Assembly (NCBI GenBank): GCA_963855995.1
Contig: OY979716.1
Coordinates: 41,997,818 to 42,061,817, forward strand
DNA from: Muricea muricata
Taxonomy: Eukaryota; Cnidaria; Anthozoa; Malacalcyonacea; Plexauridae
Reading direction: 5' to 3'
DNA: 64,000 nt
Numbering within the stretch: position 1 is the first letter of the stretch; each line of letters starts with the position of its first letter. The position numbers and the translations under genes were made by a program. The notes beneath the pieces are model-generated. The model had not been told where the DNA came from. It made no database searches and saw only the letters and a program-made list of their open reading frames with translations. This document shows, piece after piece, positions 46,853-56,788 of this stretch.

Positions 46853-46945
46853 TACCACAAGTAACCATTAGTAAACATATATAAAGAAAGATATATCATA
46901 TAGCTATTTAATTATGTGGTTACTTGTGGTTACTTGCAAAAACAG
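46853..46945. repeat. Small inverted repeat of TGGTTACTTG words
   Basis: GTTACCACAAGTAACCAT and ATGTGGTTACTTGTGGTTAC can pair. More ACAAGTAACC words lie at 46715-46735. It may be the end of an unidentified element. Confidence 0.45.
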
Positions 46946-47253
46946 TCTGTTATTTTGATATAAGTACATGGTTACGTGGCATGAATATATGTGGGCATTA
47001 AATACAAACAGGAACTTGCGCTGATTATCTTAATTAAACAAAAATAGATAGGATTTTCTGGATTTTTCATTTTTTCGGAGTACCTATTTTTTGTATTTTA
47101 TCTTGTACTAATTCTTAAGATCCTATGTGTCATACGTCACGAATATATTATTTTGTGAGGCACATTCGCAATATTTACGTATATTAAATTCGTTAAGCAA
47201 TACATACAACAACTGAAAATAAAGTATCATAAGAATGTAATTAACACTAATAT

Positions 47254-47700
47254 TTTGTACGTTTTCCCTTAAGTTTAGCGATGTCTTTAATTCTCCTTGC
47301 CATGCTCGCAATTGTCTTATTCACAGTCTTGCGAGACCGACCAAATATTAAATTTAACTCTATCGACAAATTCATCCCATGACTGATATGTAATGTTCTT
47401 CTCTAGAATTTCTGCCTCCATTTTTTTATGGACAATGTGAAACAGATTTTCAATGGTATTCAAATCTGGCAATCTAGGTGGAATAACTTGCATTTTTGCC
47501 CCGATTTTATTTAAGGCTTTCTTTACAACAGCTGACGTTTGAGAAGGGTTGTCGTCCATTACAAATAATTTCGGGTCCGCATCACCATTAATCCTTGTGA
47601 TGTCAAACAAAATGGGAAAATGACAGCATATAAAACCTGCAAAATACGGTCCATCCATTTTCACATATGGTCCTGCACAAAAAACACCTCGAAGCAACAA
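47254..47700 (-). pseudogene. Tc1/mariner-type transposase, C-terminal fragment
   Basis: The 127-codon frame has KLFVMDDNPSQTSAVV (second catalytic Asp) and PPRLPDLNTIENLFHIVHKK (third catalytic acid as Glu, in NTIE). A frame shift near 47335 leads into SRKTVNKTIASMARRIKDIA and a stop at about 47252. The N-terminal DNA-binding half and the first Asp are absent. It belongs to a different subfamily from the transposase at 12-16.6 kb. No terminal repeats were found. Confidence 0.75.
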
Positions 47701-47849
47701 GACGTTTTCAACATTTTTTTGAAAATATATTGGATTTTTTTAATCAGTAAGACATCATGTTCTATTAGATTGCTATATTTTTTGAGTTTTTATTGTTTGA
47801 TTTTGTGTTTTTGTGTATGTAATCGATTCACAAAATGATTAACTGTTGT

Positions 47850-48655
47850 TTTTTTTTTAAATCTTTAGTTTGCCATGCTTTGAAGAGTTCGAATTCCAGT
47901 TATGGTATTCAATGGGAAACTAGCTTCAGTTATTTCATTAAAAGTCATACTTGAACACCTGAATACTGGCTGGCTGAATAATCTTGATTTTCACCTTGAT
48001 TCCACTTTTCCGTTGAAGTGAAAATTGGTTTTAATATTTCTTGAAAACAGTTGCTGCAAAACAGGTTAGTCTACATAAACGTCGTCATATGGCGTTTGTA
48101 TTTTTTAGGTAATATTGTCGGCTTATTGTGAAAGATTCGTTAGCGAGTAGCGATTTTCTAACATAAACATGATATATTAATCTTGGACTCACAGCTAAAG
48201 ATAAAATCATGTTTATATATGTATCAATTTACCTACTATTCCATATTAAATTCTATATTAGTTTTCTATTCATGAACACTCAAAACTGCAGTGTGCAGTG
48301 TTACATTTTGATATTCGATTTTGAGCCGAAAACTGACCTATTTTCTTACTTCAAACTTTTCTGTCATATAAAACGGCTTGATTTTGTAGTTGGTTTAGAA
48401 AGCCTGCGCACAGCCGAACAAACATCGCTTACTTTTTTTTCGTATAATGATATTACACACCGGCTTATTTTATCTTTTTGCATAATTTGTATTTCTGTAT
48501 ATATAATACTAGATGCGAAAAGGCAAGTTTATACTAGTAAATCTTCGTTACCAAACTTATTATTTTTCATTAGTTTACATCATGACTTGTAAATACATTT
48601 AATTTTACAACATACAAGTAGAATAAATATTAAAGCCCAACATAGTGCTTTTAGT
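47850..48655. other. No gene seen
   Basis: AT-rich sequence. A 127-codon frame at 48209-48592 is rich in F, I, Y and L, as expected by chance from T-rich DNA, and I do not call it. Confidence 0.45.
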
Positions 48656-48703
48656 AAAGCCATAAATAGACCAGTTTCATAAGGTTATATATGTTTATTA
48701 AAA

Positions 48704-48738
48704 GTGACGTTTCGTCTTAACATAAGACATCTTCAGAC
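48704..48738 (-). ncRNA. Hammerhead-ribozyme-like motif of a Penelope-like element
   Basis: On the minus strand the core reads CTGAAGA, then a stem (TGTCTTA / TAAGACG type with a short loop), then GAAAC followed by GTC. CUGANGA and GAAA boxes separated by a hairpin are the conserved core of type I hammerheads. Such motifs are known in the terminal repeats of Penelope-like elements. It lies 160 bases downstream of the GIY-YIG frame stop, where such a repeat is expected. Stem I and III pairing was not confirmed. Confidence 0.5.
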
Positions 48739-48899
48739 TAAATACAAGATACATTAGCATGCAATATTTGAATATATAAGTTTAAGTGTTATGTTACAGA
48801 GTGTCAAATTACAAGGGACAATTAGATTTGACTGGGACAACATAGGACAGTGTGATACAATTAGGACAACAAGGACATTTACACACAAAGACAGTCGAA

Positions 48900-49499
48900 C
48901 TAGAAAAGGTTAAGAGGAATCGAGCTGCCTTGGATATTAAGAGTAGGTTTGTATTTATTTATGAGGAGGCTCTCGTGTATCATTAACTCATACGAATCAG
49001 AACAACAAGAAATGATTTTGATATCGTCCAAGTCCACTTTGTGACCAGAGGCACACGAGTGGGAAAGCACACTGGACTTAGTGGGGTTAGAGGTATGTTT
49101 TCCCGTAATAGGAGAGATACCCAGGTGCTCTGATATTCTAGTGTGTAAATGGCGTGTGGTTTGACCCACATACGATGCGGAACAGCATTGACACTTAAAA
49201 AGGTAAACAACACTAGATCTCAGGTACTTGGGAACTTTATACTTAAAAGGGAAAAAAGAAGCGATTCGTCTAGAGGAGCAGAAAACAAATCTAGTATTGA
49301 GATGAGGGAAAGCGGCATTACAAAGGCGATTGATTTGGGTGCGGATTTGGAGAGAATGCATGCCTGTGAATGGAAGGCAGAAATAGATTATTTTCTTGGG
49401 AACCGTCTGGACGGAAGGTTTAGGATCAAAGGTATCGCCCAAAAATCTACGAGTAATGCGTTCAAACATGCGTTCAATTGACACCCCATTTGAACTCAC
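48900..49499 (-). pseudogene. Penelope-like element, 3' part with GIY-YIG endonuclease
   Basis: A 199-codon frame, truncated at its 5' end, encodes the region between the reverse transcriptase and the endonuclease, then the endonuclease. YLFKCQCCSASYVGQTTR holds the GIY-YIG-like pair (here with SYVGQT). HTRISEHLG carries the conserved Arg and His. VLSHSCASGHKVDLDDIKI, then ELMIHESLLINKYKPTLN with the catalytic Glu, complete the domain. The Cys pair in KCQCC matches the Penelope-type zinc site. No reverse transcriptase was found upstream, as usual for 5'-truncated copies. Confidence 0.88.
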
Positions 49500-49553
49500 C
49501 AGAAAAGCTGCAAAACAAACAATAAACGCTTACCGTTTGAGGACTATAGACAC

Positions 49554-49655
49554 TCATATAACTTCATGCATTCAAATGACTTAATCATGCATTCAAATGA
49601 CTTCATGCATTTTATCTAACTTTATGCATTCATATATACTTCTTGCATACATCTA
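49554..49655. repeat. Short tandem repeat around TTCATGCATTCAAATGAC
   Basis: Four to five imperfect copies of an 18-20 bp unit containing ATGCATTCA. Confidence 0.7.
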
Positions 49656-49659
49656 ACTT

Positions 49660-50262
49660 CATCCTCGTGTATTCGCTATAGGTAACTTGGAATTGCGTGT
49701 ATTTCACGTGAGACATAACAATCAATATAATCATGCAAACACAAGAAAACATGCAGGATGGCAATTTATACCTTGGGGCTATTGTCCATTTCTTCAAGTG
49801 TCATGTCACACTCTTCAGTTCGCGATCTTCTTGCACAGCTAGAAATAGTTAAATTAGAAACAGTTTTGATGTATGTTACTTAGTCTATCATATATGCATG
49901 AAAAAGTAAATATTTGCCATTCATAGTACTTCCAGTACTCCTTAACATCTACTGTTATTCTGTATATGCGTAGGTGTCAACAAGTAGAAGATTAAAAGGA
50001 CACAATTTGGTTTTTTATGTGATCTATGTTATATTTCTTGAGGTAAAAAACAATTTGTGTACAATTTTGAAAGGTTTTGACTTTTCCCGTCATGCACGTG
50101 TGTATATGAAAACGCGAAACTCCAAGAAAAGCATCCTTAACTCATGGAATACGAAAAATATTATCTATTTCTAACAACACTTGTATAGTTCTTTCAAGTT
50201 TATCGTAAGTAATATTACTGATCGTACGAACCTGATCGTACGCTACTGATATATATATTTAC
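49660..50262. other. No clear gene
   Basis: A 70-base stretch at 49770-49842 is open on the minus strand between splice-like sites but matches no family I know. The rest is AT-rich and featureless. Confidence 0.4.
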
Positions 50263-50269
50263 CTTGGCT

Positions 50270-50500
50270 AACTCTTTAACTCTCAGCGAGAGGCAGGAGG
50301 ATTGCCGTGCTCATATTAAGACAGTCGTCGCAACGCCAGTCAATATCTTGCCCATTTCTAACGGCGTTTCTGTACTGCTGCGGAGTTATTCCACTGTTGC
50401 ATTTTCTGTGCTGCCATCTCTCACATCCATTGCACTGTATACCTTGTTGTCTTGCTCGGACTGAATCTTTGCAGCAAATACATTAATGCTGATCAGCCAT
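50270..50500 (-). pseudogene. PHD-like zinc finger fragment, transposon-associated
   Basis: The minus-strand frame includes CICCKDSVRARQQGIQCNGC, then WQHRKCNSGITPQQY and DIDWRCDDC. The spacing of Cys and His (C-x2-C, W-x-H-x2-C, C-x2-C) is that of a PHD-like finger. I recall this sequence type from the N-terminal region of MULE/FLYWCH-like proteins in marine invertebrates. An in-frame stop sits just before the first Cys pair, and another follows 20 codons after the last. It is an isolated exon or a remnant, and nothing downstream continues it. Confidence 0.55.
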
Positions 50501-50504
50501 CGCA

Positions 50505-52040
50505 ACGAGTCTTAGATGGTGAAGCGTCTTGAGTAATAAGTGTTGTGAACCAGCCGCCAACAAGAAGTGAATGAAAAAATGTTCACTTTTTACGCTTTTT
50601 ATACACAATGTGCTAATTTAGCAGAAATAACAAACACAAGACTGCGTAGCTATCAACGATGACTCATGCTGCATGCATGCATATTTTCACGCAAATTAGC
50701 TAAACATTGAAAACAACAAGGACAATGCCTCAGACAAGGACAAAAAGAGGCAAGGTTCAGGGTTTTTCGTCATCTTACTGTTCTTGTGCAGAAGCGGTTG
50801 GCCACGGTCCTGAAAAGGATCATGGGTATCAACCTAAACCAACTAGAGGCCTGATAAACATCAACCTCTAAAAAGCAATTCACATGCAAGCGAAAGAGTA
50901 GCGTTTGAAAAAAGCTATTTTGAAAAGACCATTCAAGTCTTTTTTGTGCGATGAGCAAAAGGAATATTAGGTAAGACATTTACATAAATAGTAATAGTTG
51001 AAATCTTTGTCAAAATTGGCCAAATCTACCCCACAACGTAGTTTTATACTTAGTATATAAAATGGCGCTCCCACTCGCATATGTTTTGCCATGTTTCGTG
51101 CAGTTTTCAGGAACTGGTTTTGGGTTCACAGTCTGTTCCAAAGTCTGATGTATACAATTATGCCAGCTGATGACGATTATGTGGTTGAACTCCATTGAAC
51201 CTCTTGTAGTTTATCAGTTATTAGCGTTGGAAGACAGGTCATAATTTGCTATTTGACCACTTTAATATAGTCGTCTTACATTTATACTTTTACCACCAAA
51301 TTTCGTAGATGCGAAAATGCGGAAAGAGAAGACATTGTCAACCAACGGGGAATACCCCAGGAAAACCAGATAAAAAAGTTCATGACCCGAAAACATGGCC
51401 GAGCGTGCCCATGTGAGCTCAAGAAAGACTTTGTTTAACAATTTTGAAACACCTGTAAGTGCAGCTCACTTGTTGTTTCAGTTACATATGCAGTAAATGT
51501 TTATTTCCTTTCATTACTAATAACTGAGCTACAAATTAGTAAAGTTGACAAGATACACTAGAAAATTATATTTATGTGATTATTAAACATTGTAGTATAC
51601 TGGTATATAAACACTTGTGTTGAAGTCATGGAAGAACTCTGCAACAGTTGCATTAATATTTTTATTTTTCCCTTAAAGCAGACTCACTGCCTTGAATGGT
51701 CGAGGGTAGAATTAAAAGGCCTTGTTCAATATGTGGCTCTTCACAGTGAAAATCAAGGGTGGCCTACCCTAAGTGTTCAAAAAAAAGTGTTCAACTGCTG
51801 TAGCAGAGTTCAGTAGGATGCCATTAAGAACAGGTTTGTATTCTATGAGATCAACTAATTATATCAATCTTTAGCATTTATAAGTTTTGTCATTGTGATA
51901 TTGCCTTGTACTGTGTAAACAAACCATATTAAATTAATAATATTAATCATGAGATTATTAATAATCTTCTGTGCATGTGTAAAACCAATTTGAATTTTTA
52001 AAAGGCCAAATTATATTAAATAAGAACAACTTTCAATTCT
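50505..52040. other. No recognisable gene
   Basis: AT-rich sequence with only short frames. TTAATAATATTAATCATGAG at 51934-51965 is an AT palindrome. Nothing matches a family I know. Confidence 0.45.
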
Positions 52041-52042
52041 TT

Positions 52043-52336
52043 AAAAGAAAATACAAATGTTACAAGAAGATTGAGCAAGAATACGTGAAGAGAATTGACC
52101 CTAATCTTCCATATTATTACTGGACTGGAAACAATGAAAGGTTTGACATAAGACCAATGGATTCGCTCAATAAGCCAACAGAAGGCAAATTAGAAATACT
52201 GGACCAAATATCTATTTCTCGAAGAGCAGACCCAGGGGTTTTTGTTGCGAACAGGGCTTTGCTTCCTCAAAGAGGAAGCCTTACTGTTCGTGCACAGTTT
52301 CATGTGAAGGTTACATTATATGATAGGTGCCTTTGA
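52043..52336 (+). CDS. Unrecognised open frame
   Basis: About 97 open codons starting within FKRKYKCYKKIEQEYVKRID and ending at TGA 52334-52336. The composition is balanced and protein-like (DPNLPYYYWTGNNERFDIRP), unlike the T-rich chance frames nearby. The bases before 52043 have no ATG in frame, so a 5' exon is likely if the gene is real. I do not recognise the family. It could be a single exon of a host gene or a transposon remnant. The neighbours are empty sequence and the DIRS element. Confidence 0.3.
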   Translation, partial: KRKYKCYKKIEQEYVKRIDPNLPYYYWTGNNERFDIRPMDSLNKPTEGKLEILDQISISRRADPGVFVANRALLPQRGSLTVRAQFHVKVTLYDRCL

Positions 52337-52339
52337 CAC

Positions 52340-53088
52340 AAAAAATATTCAATATTCAGTCAGTTTTTACTGAACATCTCTGAAATTTGGCAGAAATATT
52401 GCTTGATAGCTGTAGAAATACGTGACTTAAAACCATGTAGGTGAGTTTAAAATTATAGCGATAGTTGCATGGTTTTTGAGAATCAGCAGTCTTGGACGCG
52501 ACAAGTTTTCTCCTTCGCTAGATTTACGCAGGAACTTCCAAATTAACATTTTTCGAATCTCTGATAATCAAGTTACAAAAATGTGTTCGCATTTTTTGAC
52601 AGGTTGCGTTATAGCTGAGATATAAGCCAGGCAACTTTAGTGTTCCTTCTGTTCGGGAGTGCGTTGAGAAAAACTATCATAACTCAAAAATTATCACGTT
52701 ACAAAAAATTTCCGAACACGTTTTTACTCCTTAACTATCTCCCTATATTGTGACAAAGTTGGGTAAAATCGGTTAAAATGTAAGAGCTGAAAAGCTCACT
52801 TTGTATTGAGAATTGTGCAAAGTTCTCCTTCGTACCTTCTCCGACTGATACTCGCAATACTGGCGCAGATTCGCGTCCGGCAGCGGTCTGGAACCCACGC
52901 TAAATTTTTCCGACATGCGCATAACCGTCCTCTTTTTTCGTGGGCAAGCTTCGGTTCGGAAACTCACTTAAAAGCTTGGTTTTAAACGGAAAAAGTCATA
53001 CAAAACCGAGATTTGATCGATGTTAATGTTTGTTATAATGCTCGACAAATTTGGCGGGAAATTAATTTCCACTGTTATGTTATTCCGC
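52340..53088. other. Probable 5' non-coding part of the DIRS element
   Basis: No coding signal. It lies directly upstream of the gag-like frame. I could not find the expected terminal repeats. Confidence 0.35.
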
Positions 53089-54126
53089 CTGCAGGTGCCC
53101 GCCTCGCAGGAGAGTGAAACTGTTGTTCAGGGTGCCAGCCCGAACATCACACAACAAACCGCTGAGCAAATACACAGCTTAGTGGATGAGCATTTGGCTA
53201 CCTCACTTCAAAAAGTGCTTCCATCCATCTTGAAAGAGGCTTTAGCTAGCTCAAAGGAGGCACCTCAGCCTGATAATAGAGATGACGAAAGACAGGAAGG
53301 TCCAAAAAAATCACTAGCTTCACCATTAGATCGTTTTTACACTACCACTAAGGAGTGTATTTTATCTGATCAGATAGTAGAAGTAATAAAAACAGCTTTC
53401 TCAAAATAATTGAGCAAAGATATATGGTCAGACCTGATGGAAAAATATCCACAAATAAAGGGCACTGAAAATATTTTAGTTGCCCCAACTATGGAGACTG
53501 GAACAAAAGACTACATGCACCAAAAATTTGGCCATCCAAAGACGAAAGAAATATTGGCATTTGAAGAAGGACTTGCCGAACGACAAGCACCCTTTCTCAC
53601 GGTCGCTCGTCCCATCGCAACAGCTTTAGTAAAGCTCGATGCCAATGATGTTTTGGATGAGGAAGGAAATGAGTCAGGGCCAGATCCTGATGAGATCAAA
53701 AGCTTGTTAGAAGATGCATTGGTTCTACTTGGCAATGCAAATGTGCGTCTCAATCAGTGGCGCCAGAAGAGGTTCGCAGAATACCTCACCGATGTGGGAA
53801 AACGCACCCTGAAAGCTGGTATCCCAACTGACAAGCATCTTTTTTCCGATCAATTCCATGAGATGGTACAAAGTGAGCATGAGCATTCCGGTACCAATAG
53901 CAAATTGATTGCAACACCACCCAAGCCATCCATGACAACTAATCATAAGAAGCCCTTTCTATTGGCTCCCCAGAATCGAGCCGACCCGCGATCCTGGGGG
54001 AAAAGAAAATGGTCATCACAAGCCGGTCCAAACTACCAGAGTACATCGGGATACAACCCATCTTCATTTAAGTTCTCTACATCCAAACGACCTCGAAGAA
54101 ATACGGCAACCGCCAATGCCAGCTGA
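53089..54126 (+). pseudogene. DIRS gag-like protein
   Basis: One frame is interrupted by TAA at 53407-53409; the codons continue in the same frame to 54126. The segment FYTTTKECILSD before the stop and WSDLMEKYPQIKGTENILVA after it are typical of DIRS gag-like proteins of marine invertebrates. KSLLEDALVLLGNANVRLNQ also fits. The C-terminus is basic and low-complexity (KRPRRN). Its role would be RNA packaging. The premature stop makes this copy inactive. Confidence 0.75.
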
Positions 54127-55827
54127 CTACAGTATTCCTCAACTTCAAAACATAAATCCTTCAGTGTCGACGCCAGCAGGGCGCCTGGTGCACTTTTTAC
54201 CAAACTGGAAAAAACTGACATCAGACTGGTTAGTCTGGCAAATTGTAGAAGGTTACAGAATTCCTCTGAAGTGTGTACCACATCAGTGGCGACCAAGATT
54301 GACAAAAGGAAGTTCAATCGGACAAACAAGATTGCTCAAAACAGCAATACATGAACTCCAGGAGAAAGGAGCAGTGAAGGAAGTGAACAGAGTAGACGAT
54401 CAGTACCTGTCAATACTGTTCATCTTGAAACAAGGAGAGAAGAATCGACCAGTGTTCAACCTAAGATAACTGAACCACTGTGTACAGCTGGAGAAGTTCA
54501 AACTGGAGGGTCTGGACATGGTTTGGATACTTCTCCGACCTGGCGATTACATGATGAAACTAGATTTACAGGATGCATACTTCATGGTGCCCATACACGA
54601 GCAACACAAGAAGTACCTAAGACTGCAATTTCAGAACAAAATATACGAATTCCAATGTCTTCCATTCGGTCTTTCATCTGCCCCGAAAGCTTTCACACGA
54701 TTGCTCAAGCCTGTGGTGCAGTGCTGCGTGCGTCAGGGATCCGACTTGTGATTTACTTGGACGACATCCTGATCATGCATCAGGATCGACAGGAGATTGT
54801 CAGGATTTTCAATATGGTTCTAGCACTATTGGAGAACTTGGGATTCCTTATCAAACGGGAGAAATGCTCCCTTAATCCAACTTAAGCACTAGTATTCTTA
54901 GGAGCCCTCCTAGATTCCAGGAAGATGACCATTGCAGTACCGATGGAGAAGGTTCAAAACCTTCAGGTCGAGAGTGCCAAAGCATTAAGAAACAGAAGCT
55001 GCTCAATGCACCAATTAGCTGCAATGATTGGCAGAATGAATCAAACGTCGAGAATAGGTATCCACCAAGCTCCCCTACATTATCGGGCCTTACAGCGAGC
55101 ATATATCAGATGTCTTCACCAGTGGGGACATCACACACAATCCCAGCAAGCTCAAGTTCCTCTCGACTCGCAAGCACTGGAAGAGTTAAAATGGTGGACC
55201 TCTCAGATGATTTCACAACACAACGGTGTAGCACTCCATCCCCCACCAATCGATATGACAATCGAGACGGATGCCTCTACCAAAGGTTGGGGAGCAGTAT
55301 GCAAAGGCACAAAGACGGGGGGGAGGTGGAGCATCAGCGAATCCACCTACCATATCAACTACCTGGAACTGAAAGCAGTATACCTGGCAATTCAGGCTTT
55401 TATCAAGGAAGAAGCCCAAACACCAAGGCATTTGAGACTGTTGATCGACAACACAACCGCGGTGGCGTACATCAACAAGAAAGGAGGTACGCGATCTCCA
55501 CACCTAGCGACTCTAGCAATGGAGATTTAGACATACTGTCTATCACGCCAGATATGGATCACAGCAAAGCATCTTCCAGGTTTAATGAATTCCGAAGCAG
55601 ATTATGCATCCCGGAATTTCGACAATCACACAGAGTGGATGTTAGATCCCATTATCTTTCAACAAATTACAACTCGATATTACACACCGGAAGTGGACCT
55701 TTTGGCAACGTGCTTGAATCACCAGGTTCCCCAGTATGTAGCACGCTATCCCGATCCAGGAGCTCTGGCGACCGACGCCTTCTTGCAAGATTGGAGTCGT
55801 TGGACAGTATTTATTCACCCCCAATAA
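54116..55827 (+). pseudogene. DIRS reverse transcriptase and RNase H
   Basis: The reverse transcriptase starts about 54230. Motif A is MMKLDLQDAYFMVPIH (about 54551-54596), motif B QCLPFGLSSAPKAF, and motif C the catalytic VIYLDDILIM (about 54748-54777). An in-frame TAA lies at 54467, a shift near 54740 and a stop at 54883. RNase H follows in the second frame: MTIETDASTKGWGA, HINYLELKAVYLAI and RLLIDNTTAVAYINKKGG. After a stop at 55528, a connecting segment ends in PEVDLLATCLNHQVPQYV and DAFLQDWSRW. The order and motifs are those of DIRS pol. It is inactive because of the breaks. Confidence 0.9.
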
Positions 55828-55829
55828 TA

Positions 55830-56650
55830 TTGATCCCAAAAATTCTCATGCAAATGAAACAAGACAAGGCAACAGGGCTACTAGTTGCCCCACATTGGCA
55901 CGGCCAACCTTGGTTTCCAAATCTTAAGGGGATGTTGGTAGATTATCCAGCACGATTACCAGCTCTCCCAACGACAATTTTCCTTCCATTTGCCCCAGAG
56001 GAGAGTCGTCTTGAGACAGCTGGACTTCCAGAAGAAGTGTGCCAAGTTATCATGGCGTCATGGCGGGAGTCTACACAACAAAGATATGAAGTACCATGGA
56101 AAGTATGGACGAGTTGGTGTGTTCAACGGCAGAAGTGTCCATTTTCAGCTCCTGTAAATGACATTCTTACATTTCTTGCCGAACAATTTAATAGTCGTGA
56201 TTTGGCATATAGAACAATCGCTGTTTATAAGGCGTGTATTTCACAGTTACATGATCCTATTGAAGGTAGACAACTTGGTAATCTGCCTTTAGTTCCACGC
56301 TTTATGAAAGGCATCTTCGAATTACGACCTCCACAACCAAAGTTATGTTCGATATGGCCTGTGTCGAAAGTATTATTACACTTTGCCGGCCGGGAGCCTT
56401 TGGAAGGCCTTTCGTTGAAAGATCTGACTCTCAAGCTTACAATATTACTGGCATTAACTTCGGCTGCACGTGCACACGAACTGGCAGCGTTAAATTTAAC
56501 TTCGGCCCTCATAAAACAGGATGTATGTGAATTTACTATCCCTATACATGTGAAAAATGCAAGACCATACCATCCACCACGAAAGATAGTATTGACAAGA
56601 TACAACAAAAACTCGGCAATTTGTGTTGTACGATGTTTAAATCAATATGA
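55830..56650 (+). pseudogene. DIRS tyrosine recombinase, truncated
   Basis: The frame continues from 55110 but becomes meaningful from about 55830. SWRESTQQRYEVPWKVWTSW matches the N-terminal SAM-like domain. Box I has the catalytic Arg in TSAARAHELAALNL (about 56457-56498). Homology stops after VVRCLNQY near 56650. The HxxR motif, His/Trp and catalytic Tyr are missing. The enzyme would integrate circular DNA copies without making target duplications. The truncation abolishes that here. Confidence 0.85.
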
Positions 56651-56788
56651 GTTTGGTCATTTCACGAGTCATCGTCGAGCCGAGTCAGGTTCGAGTCACG
56701 AGCCAAATTCGAGTCAAGCTAAAACTTCATTTAAGCACTATTTTAACTGTTGAGGCCACTGCCCGTTTGCGGGCTAAATCACGAAGCA

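Larger units (their letters stand above)
53089..56650 (+). mobile_element. DIRS-type tyrosine-recombinase retroelement, degraded
   Basis: The order gag-like, reverse transcriptase, RNase H and tyrosine recombinase, with no aspartic protease or DDE integrase, defines the DIRS order. At least four stops or shifts are present, and the recombinase is cut off before its last motifs. The next gene begins at 56789. No inverted terminal repeats were found, so the borders are approximate. Confidence 0.9.

Noticed and set aside
48209..48592. 127-codon frame on the plus strand
   Set aside because: Composition is dominated by F, I, Y, L and S, as expected from T-rich non-coding DNA; no motif.
49770..49842. 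Possible minus-strand exon between CTAG acceptor and GTATAA donor
   Set aside because: Too short, no family recognised and no neighbouring exon that joins it in phase.
53511..53946. Minus-strand frames opposite the DIRS gag
   Set aside because: Shadow frames of the plus-strand gag codons.
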